Shown piece by piece: positions 8,609-16,737 of a stretch of 32,112 bases of DNA (position 1 is the stretch's first letter; every line of letters starts with the position of its first letter). A program made the translations under genes and the position numbers. The notes below the pieces were generated by a model that was not told the origin of the DNA, ran no database searches, and saw only the letters and a program-made list of their open reading frames with translations. This DNA is from an uncultured Clostridium sp. (GTDB lineage Bacteria; Bacillota; Clostridia; TANB77; CAG-508), in the NCBI GenBank assembly GCA_900557195.1, contig USRT01000023.1, positions 1-32,112 on the forward strand. Direction: 5' to 3'.

Positions 8609-9403
8609 TTATTTTTTTCTAAAAAAGCTTAATATTTTAGCAAAAAATCCTTCATCTCTCCCAGGAATTGTCACTTCAATATTATCACCTAAAACTCTTC
8701 TAGCAATTTCTATATATGCTTTTCCTGATGGTGCTTTTTTGTTTGAAACTGCAGGTTCACCTTTATTTGTTTGTGTAATTATATATTCATCATCTGGTAT
8801 AACACCAATTAAATCTATAGAAAGCAAATCAACGATGTCATCAACATCCATCATTTCTCCTCTTTTTACCATATTAGGTCTTAATCTATTAATAATTAAC
8901 TCAGGATTTTTTATTTCAGAGGCTTCTAAGAGTCCAATAATTCTATCTGCATCACGAATAGATGATATTTCTGCTGTTGTAACAACAATAGCTCTATCTG
9001 CACCAGCAATAGCATTCTTGAATCCTTGTTCTATCCCTGCTGGACAGTCTATTAATATATAATCAAATTCCTCTTTTAGTTTATTTGTAAGTTCTTTCAT
9101 TTGTTCTTCATTTACTGCACTTTTATCTCTTGTTTGAGCTGCTGGAAGTAAAAAAAGCTCATTAAAACGCTTGTCTTTTATTAAAGCTTGTCTTAATTTA
9201 CACTTTTCTTCTACAACATCTACTATATCGTATACTATTCTATTTTCTAATCCCATTACTACATCTAAATTTCTAAGTCCTATATCAGTATCTACTAATA
9301 CTACCTTTTTTCCATTTAGTGCTAGTGCAGAACCTAGATTAGCTGTAGTTGTTGTTTTTCCTACTCCACCTTTTCCAGATGTTACAACTATAACTTCTCC
9401 CAT
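8609..9403 (-). CDS. minD: Septum-site determining ATPase MinD
   Basis: A 264-residue ParA/MinD-family ATPase. It has a deviant Walker A (SGKGGVGKTT, residues 9-18), switch I/II elements (DTDIGLRNLD and ILIDCPAGIE) and a C-terminal amphipathic membrane-targeting helix (FFAKILSFFRKK). It cycles on the membrane with MinE to place the division site. The ATG is preceded by AAGGAGG. It is the first gene of the minD-minE-rodA run, with a good promoter at 9465-9493 and no upstream minC. Confidence 0.95.
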   Translation of the reverse strand: MGEVIVVTSGKGGVGKTTTTANLGSALALNGKKVVLVDTDIGLRNLDVVMGLENRIVYDIVDVVEEKCKLRQALIKDKRFNELFLLPAAQTRDKSAVNEEQMKELTNKLKEEFDYILIDCPAGIEQGFKNAIAGADRAIVVTTAEISSIRDADRIIGLLEASEIKNPELIINRLRPNMVKRGEMMDVDDIVDLLSIDLIGVIPDDEYIITQTNKGEPAVSNKKAPSGKAYIEIARRVLGDNIEVTIPGRDEGFFAKILSFFRKK

Positions 9404-9464
9404 AAACTATTTTTCCTCCTTAGGTTACTTAAACTCATGTAGTAACCATATTTTTTACTATAAT

Positions 9465-9493
9465 ATCTTACCCCCAAAATAGCAAAAAGTCAA
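9465..9493 (-). promoter_or_regulatory. Sigma-A type promoter of minD
   Basis: Minus strand TTGACT (9493-9488), a 17-bp spacer, then TAAGAT (9470-9465), about 60 bp before the minD start. Confidence 0.6.
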
Positions 9494-9509
9494 GGTTAAA
9501 AGGAAAAAA

Positions 9510-9571
9510 GAAGATTTGGAACGGAGTTAAACGTTCATTTTGTGCAAACATTTAACCCATCCCCAATCTTC
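9510..9571 (-). repeat. Long imperfect hairpin between the minD and por promoters
   Basis: GAAGATT (9510-9516) pairs with AATCTTC (9565-9571). The stem continues through GTTAAACG / CATTTAAC with G:U pairs. On the minus strand it is followed by CTTTTTTCCTTTT, a terminator-like tail, yet no minus-strand gene lies upstream to terminate. Its GGGGATGGG arm resembles the GGGGACGGGG repeat at 32077. Confidence 0.5.
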
Positions 9572-9602
9572 CCTTTTCTGACCTGTCAGTCTAGTTTTTA
9601 GC

Positions 9603-9631
9603 TTGACATTCATACATTTTAGACATATACT
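9603..9631 (+). promoter_or_regulatory. Sigma-A type promoter of the por operon
   Basis: TTGACA (9603-9608), exactly 17 bp, then TATACT (9626-9631). The GGAGG ribosome site of porG follows at 9651-9655. Confidence 0.8.
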
Positions 9632-9668
9632 TTAGTAAAATTATAGCTAAGGAGGTTAGAAAAAATAA

Positions 9669-10250
9669 ATGAATGATTTAATTGAGATTAGATGGCATGG
9701 TAGAGGTGGCCAAGGTGCAAAAACAGCATCACTTTTACTTGCTGATGCAGCATTTAACACTGGTAAATATATTCAAGGTTTTCCAGAATATGGTCCAGAA
9801 AGAATGGGTGCACCTATTACTGCCTATAACCGTATTTCTAATACACCAATTCGTATTCACAGTAATATTTATGAACCTGATTATGTAGTTGTTGTAGATG
9901 ATACATTATTAGAATCTATAAATGTAACTGCTGGTTTAAAAGAATCTGGTGCAATTGTTATAAATACAACAAAAGATGCAGATTATTTAAAAAATGCATT
10001 AAAAGATTATAAAGGAAATATATATACAATTGATGCAAGAAAAGTATCTATGGAGGCTCTTGGAAAATATTTTCCTAATACTCCAATGCTTGCTGCTATT
10101 GTTAAAGTTAGCGAAATTATGACAGATGAAGAACTTCTAAATGATATGAAGGCTTCTTTTAAACATAAATTTGCTAAAAAGCCAGAAGTAATTGAAGGTA
10201 ATATGAAAGCTTTAACACTTGCTCTAAATGAAGTTAAAAAGATAGACTAA
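9669..10250 (+). CDS. porG: Pyruvate:ferredoxin oxidoreductase gamma subunit
   Basis: A 193-residue protein, normal for the gamma subunit of four-subunit 2-oxoacid:ferredoxin oxidoreductases. RWHGRGGQGAKTAS near residues 8-21 is the family signature, followed by GFPEYGPERMGAPITAYNRI and the DYVVVVDDTLL strand. It contributes to the CoA-dependent, TPP-dependent oxidation of pyruvate to acetyl-CoA with ferredoxin reduction, in the cytoplasm. It is the first gene of a por operon behind a near-consensus promoter. The pyruvate-type call rests on the sequence of all four subunits; a related 2-oxoacid substrate cannot be excluded. Confidence 0.9.
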   Translation: MNDLIEIRWHGRGGQGAKTASLLLADAAFNTGKYIQGFPEYGPERMGAPITAYNRISNTPIRIHSNIYEPDYVVVVDDTLLESINVTAGLKESGAIVINTTKDADYLKNALKDYKGNIYTIDARKVSMEALGKYFPNTPMLAAIVKVSEIMTDEELLNDMKASFKHKFAKKPEVIEGNMKALTLALNEVKKID

Positions 10251-10344
10251 TAAAATTATTTTTAAAATCAAACTACTAAAAAAGTAAACTGTCATTTTTT
10301 ACTATATAATATTAATACATAATATCAATTATATACCTCAAGTA

Positions 10345-10509
10345 GGTGTAAGCAAGTAATATATATAGTAAAAAATGGAGCTTCGACCATGAGTCGCTTT
10401 TATTGTTTCTGTTTATAGTGTGTCTCTAACATATGAATCCAGTACAAACTAAAGCGCCTTAGAAAACGGAATTTTTTACTATATATATTACTTGTTACTT
10501 GCTTACACC
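10345..10509. repeat. 165-bp inverted-repeat element 1, inside the por operon
   Basis: A 32-bp left arm beginning GGTGTAAGCAAGTAATATAT (10345-10376) is matched exactly in reverse complement at 10471-10509, except for one 7-bp tandem duplication (TTACTTG). The ~94-bp interior contains a CGAC/GTCG hairpin and no ORF. A further half copy of the TTTTTTACTATATA end lies at 10293-10313. The whole 10251-10569 gap between porG and porD holds nothing else. It has the shape of a miniature inverted-repeat element or a large structured RNA. Confidence 0.7.
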
Positions 10510-10569
10510 GGATTATTTGCAGAAACTAAAAATATGAATAAAAATCTAAAAGAAAAGGAGTTAAAAGAT

Positions 10570-10875
10570 ATGTCTGAAAATATTAATATACATACACCAG
10601 CAAGTAAATTAACTATTGGTGGAAATATATATGAAGCTGGAAATGCAAGAGAATTTAAAACAGGCGATTGGAGATCTATAAAACCAGTATACTTATCTGA
10701 AAAATGTAAGCAATGTGGTTTATGCTTTCCAGTATGTCCTGATGATGCAATTCCAGTTAATAAAGATCAAAAAAGAGAAGACTTTAACTACGACTATTGC
10801 AAAGGTTGTGGAATATGTGCTAAAGTTTGTCCTTTTAAAGCGATTGAAATGAAAGAAGAAGGAGGTAATAAATAA
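10570..10875 (+). CDS. porD: Pyruvate:ferredoxin oxidoreductase delta subunit (2[4Fe-4S] ferredoxin)
   Basis: A 101-residue iron-sulfur subunit with two cysteine clusters, CKQCGLCFPVCP at 46-57 and CKGCGICAKVCP at 77-88, that bind the two [4Fe-4S] centres passing electrons from PorB to ferredoxin. I start at ATG 10570 because AAAAGGAG lies at 10553-10560; a longer reading frame from 10492 runs back into the inverted-repeat element and is not believable. The N-terminal GDWRSIKPVYL stretch is typical of PorD. porA begins one base after its stop. Confidence 0.92.
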   Translation: MSENINIHTPASKLTIGGNIYEAGNAREFKTGDWRSIKPVYLSEKCKQCGLCFPVCPDDAIPVNKDQKREDFNYDYCKGCGICAKVCPFKAIEMKEEGGNK

Positions 10876-10876
10876 A

Positions 10877-12062
10877 ATGGGAATTAGAGAACGTTTAAGT
10901 GGTAATGAAGCTGCAGCTATTGCAATGAAGCAAATTAATCCTGATGTTGTAGCTGCTTTTCCTATTACCCCTTCCACTGAAATACCACAATATTTTTCTA
11001 CTTTTGTTAGCAATGGAGCTGTTGATACAGAATTCGTTGCTGTTGAAAGCGAACATAGTGCTATGACTGCATGTATTGGTGCAGAAGCTGCTGGTCGGAA
11101 GAGCAATGACAGCTACATCTGCAAATGGTTTATCACTTATGTGGGAAATGATTTATGTTGCTTCTAGCTTAAGACTTCCAATCGTTATGTCACTTGTAAA
11201 CCGTGCTGTTTCTGGTCCATTAAACATTCATAACGACCATTCTGACGCAATGGGTGTACGTGATAGTGGTTGGATTATGTTATTTAGTGAAAATAATCAA
11301 GAAGCTTATGATAATTTATTAATGGCTCATAAAATAGCTGAACATAAAGATGTTTTACTTCCATTAATGGTTTGTCAAGATGGTTTTATTACATCACATT
11401 CTATAGAAAATATTGAATTATTAGAAGATGAAGCCGTAAAAAAATTCGTTGGAACATACAAACCTGACCATTATTTATTAAATCGTAAAGAGCCTATAGC
11501 AATTGGCCCACTTGATTTACAAGCTTATTTATTTGAACACAAATATCAGCAATCTGTAGCTATGCAAAATGCTAAAAAAGTAATTTTAGATGTAGCAAAA
11601 GAATTCGAAGAGTTAACAGGAAGAAAATATTCTTTCTTTGAAGAATATAAATTAGAGGACGCTGAAATTGCAATTGTATGTATGAATTCAACAGCTGGTA
11701 CTACAAAATATGTTGTAGATAGTTTAAGAGAAAAAGGAATAAAAGCAGGACTTTTAAAAGTGCGAGTATTTAGACCATTCCCTGCTAAAGAAATAGCAAA
11801 AGCATTATCACGATTAAAGGCTGTAGCAATACTTGATAAAGCAGATTCTTTAAATGCTGCTGGCGGTGCACTTTTCGAAGATGTTACATCTGCTATGTAT
11901 GTAAATAAATATCAAGTCCCAATGTGTAATTATATTTATGGTATTGGTGGTAGAGATGTAGCAGCTAAAGATATAGAAAGTGTTTTTGCAGATTTGCAAA
12001 AAATTGCTGCTGATGGAAATATAGAAAATCCTTATCGTTATTTAGGATTAAGAGAAAATTAA
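10877..12062 (+). CDS. porA: Pyruvate:ferredoxin oxidoreductase alpha subunit, one CGGA +1 site
   Basis: Reconstructed to 394 residues, the full length of PorA. The N-terminus GNEAAAIAMKQINPDVVAAFPITPSTEI and VAVESEHSAMTACIGAEAAG carry the TPP-pyrimidine binding domain. After codon 73 the zero frame meets CGG (11096) and ends at 11167. Skipping the C gives Gly74 and continues RAMTATSANGLSLMWEM, the invariant motif of the family, then the C-terminal domains to 12062. The two halves overlap in one conserved motif, so this is one gene. An operon position between porD and porB supports an essential, expressed enzyme. Confidence 0.95.
11096..11099 (+). other. CGGN +1 decoding site (CGGA) in porA
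   Basis: In-frame CGG after GGT. Omitting C gives GGA (Gly74) in AAG-G-RAMTATSANGL. Confidence 0.95.
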
Positions 12063-12214
12063 AATAGTAATAATTATTTGTATATTAGCAAAGTATTATT
12101 AACTAAATTTTAATATGCTGGTCCTCTTGTTTGGACTATTTTAAAACACAAAATAAAAATCGGTTTATAGGTAAATCCAAAAAACCTAAATATATTATAC
12201 AAGGAATGAATAAT

Positions 12215-13180
12215 ATGGCATATAATTTAAAAGAAGTTATTGCTGAAAAACCATCTAGATTTACAGCAGGTCATAGAATGTGTGCAGGTTGCGGTGCTCC
12301 TGTTGTGGGAAGAATGGTTTTAAGAGCATTAAAAAAAGAAGATCATGCAGTTATATCTTGTGCTACTGGTTGTATGGAAGTATCAACATTTATTTATCCA
12401 TACACAGCTTGGACAGACTCTTTTATACATACTGCATTTGAATGTGCAGCAGCAAATAGCGCTGGAGCAGAAGCTGCTTATAAATCTTTAAAAAGACAAG
12501 GAAAATTACCAAAAGATGAACATACAAAATTTATCACATTTGGTGGAGATGGTGGTACTTATGATATAGGACTTCAAAGCTTATCTGGAGCAATGGAAAG
12601 AGGTCACGACATGGTTTATGTATGTTATGATAATGGTGCATACATGAATACAGGTATTCAACGTTCTTCTGCAACACCAAAATTTGCAGATACAACAACA
12701 ACTCCAGCAGGAACAGTTATTCCAGGAAAAATGCAATCTAGAAAAGATTTAAGTAAAATAATGGTAGGACATCATATACCTTATGTTGCACAAACAGCTC
12801 CACTTAGCAATTTTAAAGATTTATATGAAAAATCTGAAAAAGCAATTTATACAGAGGGGCCAACATTCTTAAATGTTTTAGCACCATGTCCTAGAGGATG
12901 GGGATATCCTACAGATATGTTAATGGATATTATAAAACTTGCTGTAGAAACTTGTTACTGGCCTTTATATGAAGTAATAGACGGAAAATATAAGATAAAC
13001 TATAAGCCAAAAAATAAACTACCTATTGAAGAATTCTTAAAACCTCAAAGAAGATTTAAACATATGTTTAAACCAGGAAATGAATGGATGATAGAAGAAT
13101 TCCAAAAAGAAGTAGATTCAAGATGGCAAGAACTTCTTGATTTGGAAGAGATAACAAATAGAGATCTTAATGCAGAATAA
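12215..13180 (+). CDS. porB: Pyruvate:ferredoxin oxidoreductase beta subunit
   Basis: A 321-residue TPP-binding subunit. Cys23 and Cys26 (CAGCG), Cys53 and a later Cys in LAPCPRGW bind a [4Fe-4S] cluster. GDGGTYDIG at 111-119 with DNGAYMNTG at 139-147 is the TPP-Mg motif. The start is ATG 12215, 9 bp after AAGGA; an in-frame extension to 12131 has no ribosome site. A CGG at 12161 is in the 150-bp gap upstream, not in the gene. In-gene CGGs (TGC GGT, GAC GGA) are out of frame and tolerated. It is the last gene of the por operon. Confidence 0.95.
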   Translation: MAYNLKEVIAEKPSRFTAGHRMCAGCGAPVVGRMVLRALKKEDHAVISCATGCMEVSTFIYPYTAWTDSFIHTAFECAAANSAGAEAAYKSLKRQGKLPKDEHTKFITFGGDGGTYDIGLQSLSGAMERGHDMVYVCYDNGAYMNTGIQRSSATPKFADTTTTPAGTVIPGKMQSRKDLSKIMVGHHIPYVAQTAPLSNFKDLYEKSEKAIYTEGPTFLNVLAPCPRGWGYPTDMLMDIIKLAVETCYWPLYEVIDGKYKINYKPKNKLPIEEFLKPQRRFKHMFKPGNEWMIEEFQKEVDSRWQELLDLEEITNRDLNAE

Positions 13181-13184
13181 AGAC

Positions 13185-13225
13185 AATAAAAAACTTCGAA
13201 TTTTATATTCGAAGTTTTTTATTGT
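13185..13225 (+). terminator. Rho-independent terminator of the por operon
   Basis: AATAAAAAACTTCGAAT / ATTCGAAGTTTTTTATT hairpin with a T-run, starting 4 bp after the porB stop. Confidence 0.9.
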
Positions 13226-13299
13226 TAAATTTTACATAATTCTCCAATATTAGAATTAAATATAACTTTACATTTTGGCTATTTGTGATATCTTTTATT

Positions 13300-13590
13300 C
13301 TACTTTTTGTTTTTTTGTAAAGGAACCACTTTTATTGTATATCCTATTGGATATAATAATTTTATAAGAGTGCTAATCTTAGGTGAAAGCGATAGACTTT
13401 CTATTCTTGCAATTGCTGGTTGCTTTATTCCAGTTTTTTTACTTAAATCTCTTTGCGACAAAGCACATCTCTTCCTGGCTTCTATAGTAGCTTTTATTAT
13501 ATCCATTTCAATCTGTATCTCTTCTTCTTGCTCTGGGGTTATATCTAATTTTTTTTCTATTTCTTCCCAAGTTAATTCTTTTTTACTCAT
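13300..13590 (-). CDS. XRE-family antitoxin (HigA-like)
   Basis: A 96-residue protein with a helix-turn-helix of the XRE/HTH_3 type at about 40-85 (SQRDLSKKTGIKQPAIARIE), preceded by an acidic helical N-terminus. It overlaps the upstream toxin gene by 8 bp, the toxin-first order typical of HigBA modules. It is expected to bind and neutralise the RelE-fold toxin and repress their promoter. Intact frame; no CGG codon. Confidence 0.85.
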   Translation of the reverse strand: MSKKELTWEEIEKKLDITPEQEEEIQIEMDIIKATIEARKRCALSQRDLSKKTGIKQPAIARIESLSLSPKISTLIKLLYPIGYTIKVVPLQKNKK

Positions 13591-13943
13591 CGCTTTCCCC
13601 TCCTTTTTTATAATCTTCTAAATAACTTTTCGCTTTCTCAATTTCTCTTTTAGGTGTCTTCTGTGTTCTTTTTACAAACTGGCTTAATATTATAAATTTA
13701 TTATTATCCCAATATGCGAAAAGTATTCTATCTCTCAATGGTCTTAGTTCCCATATGTCATTATCAAGATGTTTAATATATGGAGTTCCTAAACTTAATC
13801 CTTGTTCTTTAAGCATTCTCATATATGATATTATCTTATTTAATTTTATATGACTATCTTTAGTTTTTTTTATTAAGATTTACAATATATTCTTCCACTT
13901 CACTTGTGCCCCTACTGTCCTGATAGAAAATTATTTGATACAT
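13583..13943 (-). pseudogene. RelE/HigB-type toxin, frame broken in a run of eight A
   Basis: From ATG 13943 (after AAAGGAGAACAAT) the frame reads MYQIIFYQDSRGTSEVEEYI and stops at AAC TAA directly after a run of eight A (minus strand of about 13867-13874). With seven A the frame continues KTKDSHIKLNKIISYMRMLKEQG... to 13583, giving a normal 119-residue RelE/HigB-fold mRNA interferase with the basic/aromatic core RPLRDRILFAYW. This break differs from every other in the window: no CGG is involved. It may be an inactivated toxin, transcriptional slippage on A8, or a homopolymer read error. Confidence 0.75.
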
Positions 13944-14049
13944 ATTGTTCTCCTTTATACTAAAATGATAACATATTAGTTATCAAATTGTCAATATATA
14001 TACCATTTTATTTATACTAAATATAATCTCATACTTTATATCATAAATA

Positions 14050-14085
14050 AAGAACAATATAATCTTCTACAACTATATTGTTCTT
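14050..14085 (-). terminator. Terminator of the phosphoribosyltransferase-like gene
   Basis: AAGAACAATATA / TATATTGTTCTT, a 12-bp perfect stem just past the stop at 14092. Confidence 0.7.
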
Positions 14086-14091
14086 ATCCCT

Positions 14092-14950
14092 TTAATCTAA
14101 ATTATATAAATTTTGTTCTATACACATTTTTGCTCTTCCCGCTGTTTTTTCATCTGATAAAAGTGCATTCTTTAAAAATTCTGGATGGCGGGTTAAAAAT
14201 TTTCTCATTGTTTCGTCTGGATTTTTTATATATTCATTTACCATATTATATTGTTCTTCATTAATAACTTTTAATTCTAAAGCTTTATCAAATAAATTTT
14301 TATCAACTTGTACAATTGACATACATTTTATGCCATTATCCTCTAAAACCTTTGCTCCTCCCTGCATTCTATCAACACAAGACATGCTCCACTTAATTTT
14401 TGCACCTAATTTTTCTATAACTGGTATCCAAGCACGTGTATAACTTGATGATGTATTTATCATATCAACAATATGTAAAACTCTCTTTCCTTCGATTTTT
14501 TCTATAGTTTTTGTATCTTCAAAATTATAATCGCTAACTACAGCATTTAAATTTTTATATATTGTTATATGTGGCTTTTTTAATAACTTAGCTATCATAT
14601 AAGAAAAGAACCAATCTCTTCTTTCTCCACCTGAAATATAATCAATTTCATTAATATCTATATTATCCTCTATTTTGCTCTTCATTTCATTAATAACATG
14701 TTTATAAATTTCATTCTCATCATATTGTTTTTGAACTTTCTCAAATACTTTCTTTGGTAATTCTAGTTCATTATTCTTTTCTGCATTAATACAATTCAAT
14801 AAGTTTTCAGAATCTTGTTTGCTACCATATAAAAACTCTGCATTAATATAGTATGGTCCTATTTTTCCTGATGTATACCAGAATGGACTATTTTCTGGAC
14901 ATATATTTACAGCATTTGTCTTAAATAAAAATCCGAATAAAATCACTCAT
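14092..14950 (-). CDS. Orotate-phosphoribosyltransferase-like protein, CGGA +1 site at codon 6
   Basis: Reconstructed to 285 residues from ATG 14950, 10 bp after AGGAG: MSDFI-G-FLFKTNAVNICPENSPFWYTSGKIGPYYIN. The zero frame from this ATG stops at codon 10. An ATG in the other frame at 14946 exists but lies too far from the ribosome site and loses the family N-terminus. The PFWYTSGKIGPYY motif, ISGGERRDWFFSYMIAKLL and VLHIVDMINTSSS (PRPP loop region, altered from the classical acidic pair) indicate an OPRT-like type I phosphoribosyltransferase fold with a C-terminal extension. The substrate is not certain. Confidence 0.78.
14932..14935 (-). other. CGGN +1 decoding site (CGGA) near the start of the PRTase-like gene
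   Basis: In-frame CGG after ATT at codon 6 of the frame with the good ribosome site. Omitting C gives GGA (Gly6). Confidence 0.8.
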
Positions 14951-15087
14951 ATTTCATACTCTCCTTTTTTTGCATTTTCCTAATATTATATTAATTAATC
15001 CTTTATGTCAAGAGAAAAAATAAACAACATTTATATTCCCAAAAGCTTATTAATTATCATTCATAGCTCATTTAAAAGCACATACTA

Positions 15088-15252
15088 GCATAGAAACAGT
15101 TTGATATATGTATAAATTTAAACCAATCGCCGACTGCTCATATTCTGACATTTGAAAAAATCAAATGCGTGTTATAAAACTTATTCATACCAATTACCCA
15201 CCACGCTTCAAGATTGGTTTAAATTTATACATATATCAAACTATTTCTATGC
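15088..15252. repeat. 165-bp inverted-repeat element 2
   Basis: A 41-bp arm beginning GCATAGAAACAGTTTGATAT (15088-15128) is repeated in reverse complement at 15212-15252 with a single mismatch. The 83-bp interior holds a CATTTGA/TCAAATG hairpin and a GCGTG/CACGC pairing. There is no ORF. It lies between divergent genes and fills most of the 14951-15398 gap. Total length equals that of element 1 (165 bp) although the sequences differ. Confidence 0.75.
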
Positions 15253-15398
15253 GGTAACATTATCTCTAATCAGAATACTCGCGAATTATAATGCTCACTT
15301 TACTTTTTTATATTGTTAGTATATAATTCATTCAATTTTAATTATATATCTTATAGTTAAAGAACTATATTCTAAATATATAAATTGTAGGAGGAAAA

Positions 15399-16737
15399 AT
15401 GAAATATTTAAAATATGTGGCGACTTTTTTTATTATGATATTAATATTTCTACTTTTTTTATTCTTATCTTCACTTATAAATAAAGATTACATTTATAAT
15501 AATATGAAAACAAGTGCAGAAATATTATGTGAAGAACACCAAAACTCACTAAGAAAAGTAGCTAATATAAAAACAGATAATTATACAGAAGCACTTATGC
15601 TAAATATTATTTATTCTATGGATTCAAGAGATATTGTTGGTTCAATGCTTTTAGGTAGAAAAAATTATTCTTATGATTTAGACCAACGAAAAATTGAAGA
15701 CTCTGTAGGTGAACTAGATTCTTCTGCAATTCATGACTTTGGAAAATCTGCAGATCAAATCCGGTGAATTACAATACTCTATAGATAATAATTTCAAAAC
15801 TTATGTAGAATATTCTAGATATTGGCATGGATATAGCTTTATAATAAAATTACTACTGTTAATGTTCGACTTAGATGGTATTAGAAATTTATTTACAATA
15901 TTATTGATTGGCTTATCTATAATATTGTTATATTTAATAAATAAGAAATTAGGAAAAATGTATGTAATTATCTTTTCTATTGCATTTTGTATGATTGATT
16001 ATTTTCTATGTGGACTAACTTTGCAAGGTGTATTAATAATGATACTTATGCAAGTATTTTCTATTTTTATACTTCAATATTATAACAATATAAAGAAATA
16101 TATATATGGATTATTTTTGATTTTAGGAATGCTCACTTGCTATTTAGACTTATTAACAACTCCAATAGTTACATTATTTATTCCATTAATTATATATCTT
16201 TTACTAGAAAACAAAAATAATAATCTTTCTTTATTAGATAATATAAAAATATGTGCAAAAGCATCTTTTATATGGGGTATTTCCTATATTTTCACAGAGC
16301 TTACTAAACTTGTTATAGTTGATCTTATATACCATAATAATGCTCTTGCAAAAAGTTTTGAGCAAATACTATATAGAACTGTTTCAAATGATTTAGAAAA
16401 ATATCACTCTTTCTTTTTAAACTTTAATGTATTTGATACTATTACAGCCAATTTAAAATTAGCATTTAATGGACCTAGTATAATCCTATTTATAGGACTA
16501 ATTGTATATATAATGAATTTATTATTTAAAAATAAAAAGAAAAAGAATCTAAAATTTAATCCAGCCTCTCTAATATACCTAGTAATTTCTATTGTTCCTT
16601 TTATTTGGTATATATTATTTAAAAATCATTCTTATCAACATGCTTTTTTTACTTATAGAAATTTAATAATTACAATAGTTGGATTCTCTACTTTTGTATT
16701 TAATATATTTAAAAGTGATGAAAGGAAAAAAATATGA
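15399..16737 (+). CDS. Polytopic membrane protein, GT-C-like, one CGGT +1 site
   Basis: Reconstructed to 445 residues: one N-terminal transmembrane helix, an extracytoplasmic segment of ~110 residues, then about nine further hydrophobic helices. The architecture and partner gene suggest a GT-C-like glycosyltransferase or accessory membrane protein in cell-surface glycan or teichoic-acid decoration; I cannot name a family. The zero frame from ATG 15399 (AGGAGG upstream) ends with CGG TGA at 15762-15767. Skipping the C gives GGT GAA and continues LQYSIDNNFKTYVEYSRYW into the membrane domain. It overlaps the next gene by ATGA (16734-16737). Confidence 0.78.
15762..15765 (+). other. CGGN +1 decoding site (CGGT) in the GT-C-like gene
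   Basis: In-frame CGG after ATC, immediately followed in zero frame by TGA. Omitting C gives GGT GAA (Gly122-Glu). Confidence 0.9.

Noticed and set aside
7935..9062. A 375-codon plus-strand ORF opposite minE/minD
   Set aside because: It is the antisense shadow of the lysine/glutamate-rich MinE tail and MinD; Phe/Ser-rich product, no ribosome site, and the minus-strand genes are certain.
10492..10569. N-terminal extension of porD (start at 10492)
   Set aside because: It would be encoded by the right arm of the inverted-repeat element and has no ribosome site; AAAAGGAG supports ATG 10570.
12131..12214. N-terminal extension of porB, containing a CGG at 12161
   Set aside because: No ribosome site and no family similarity; ATG 12215 is well supported, so this CGG is not counted as coding.
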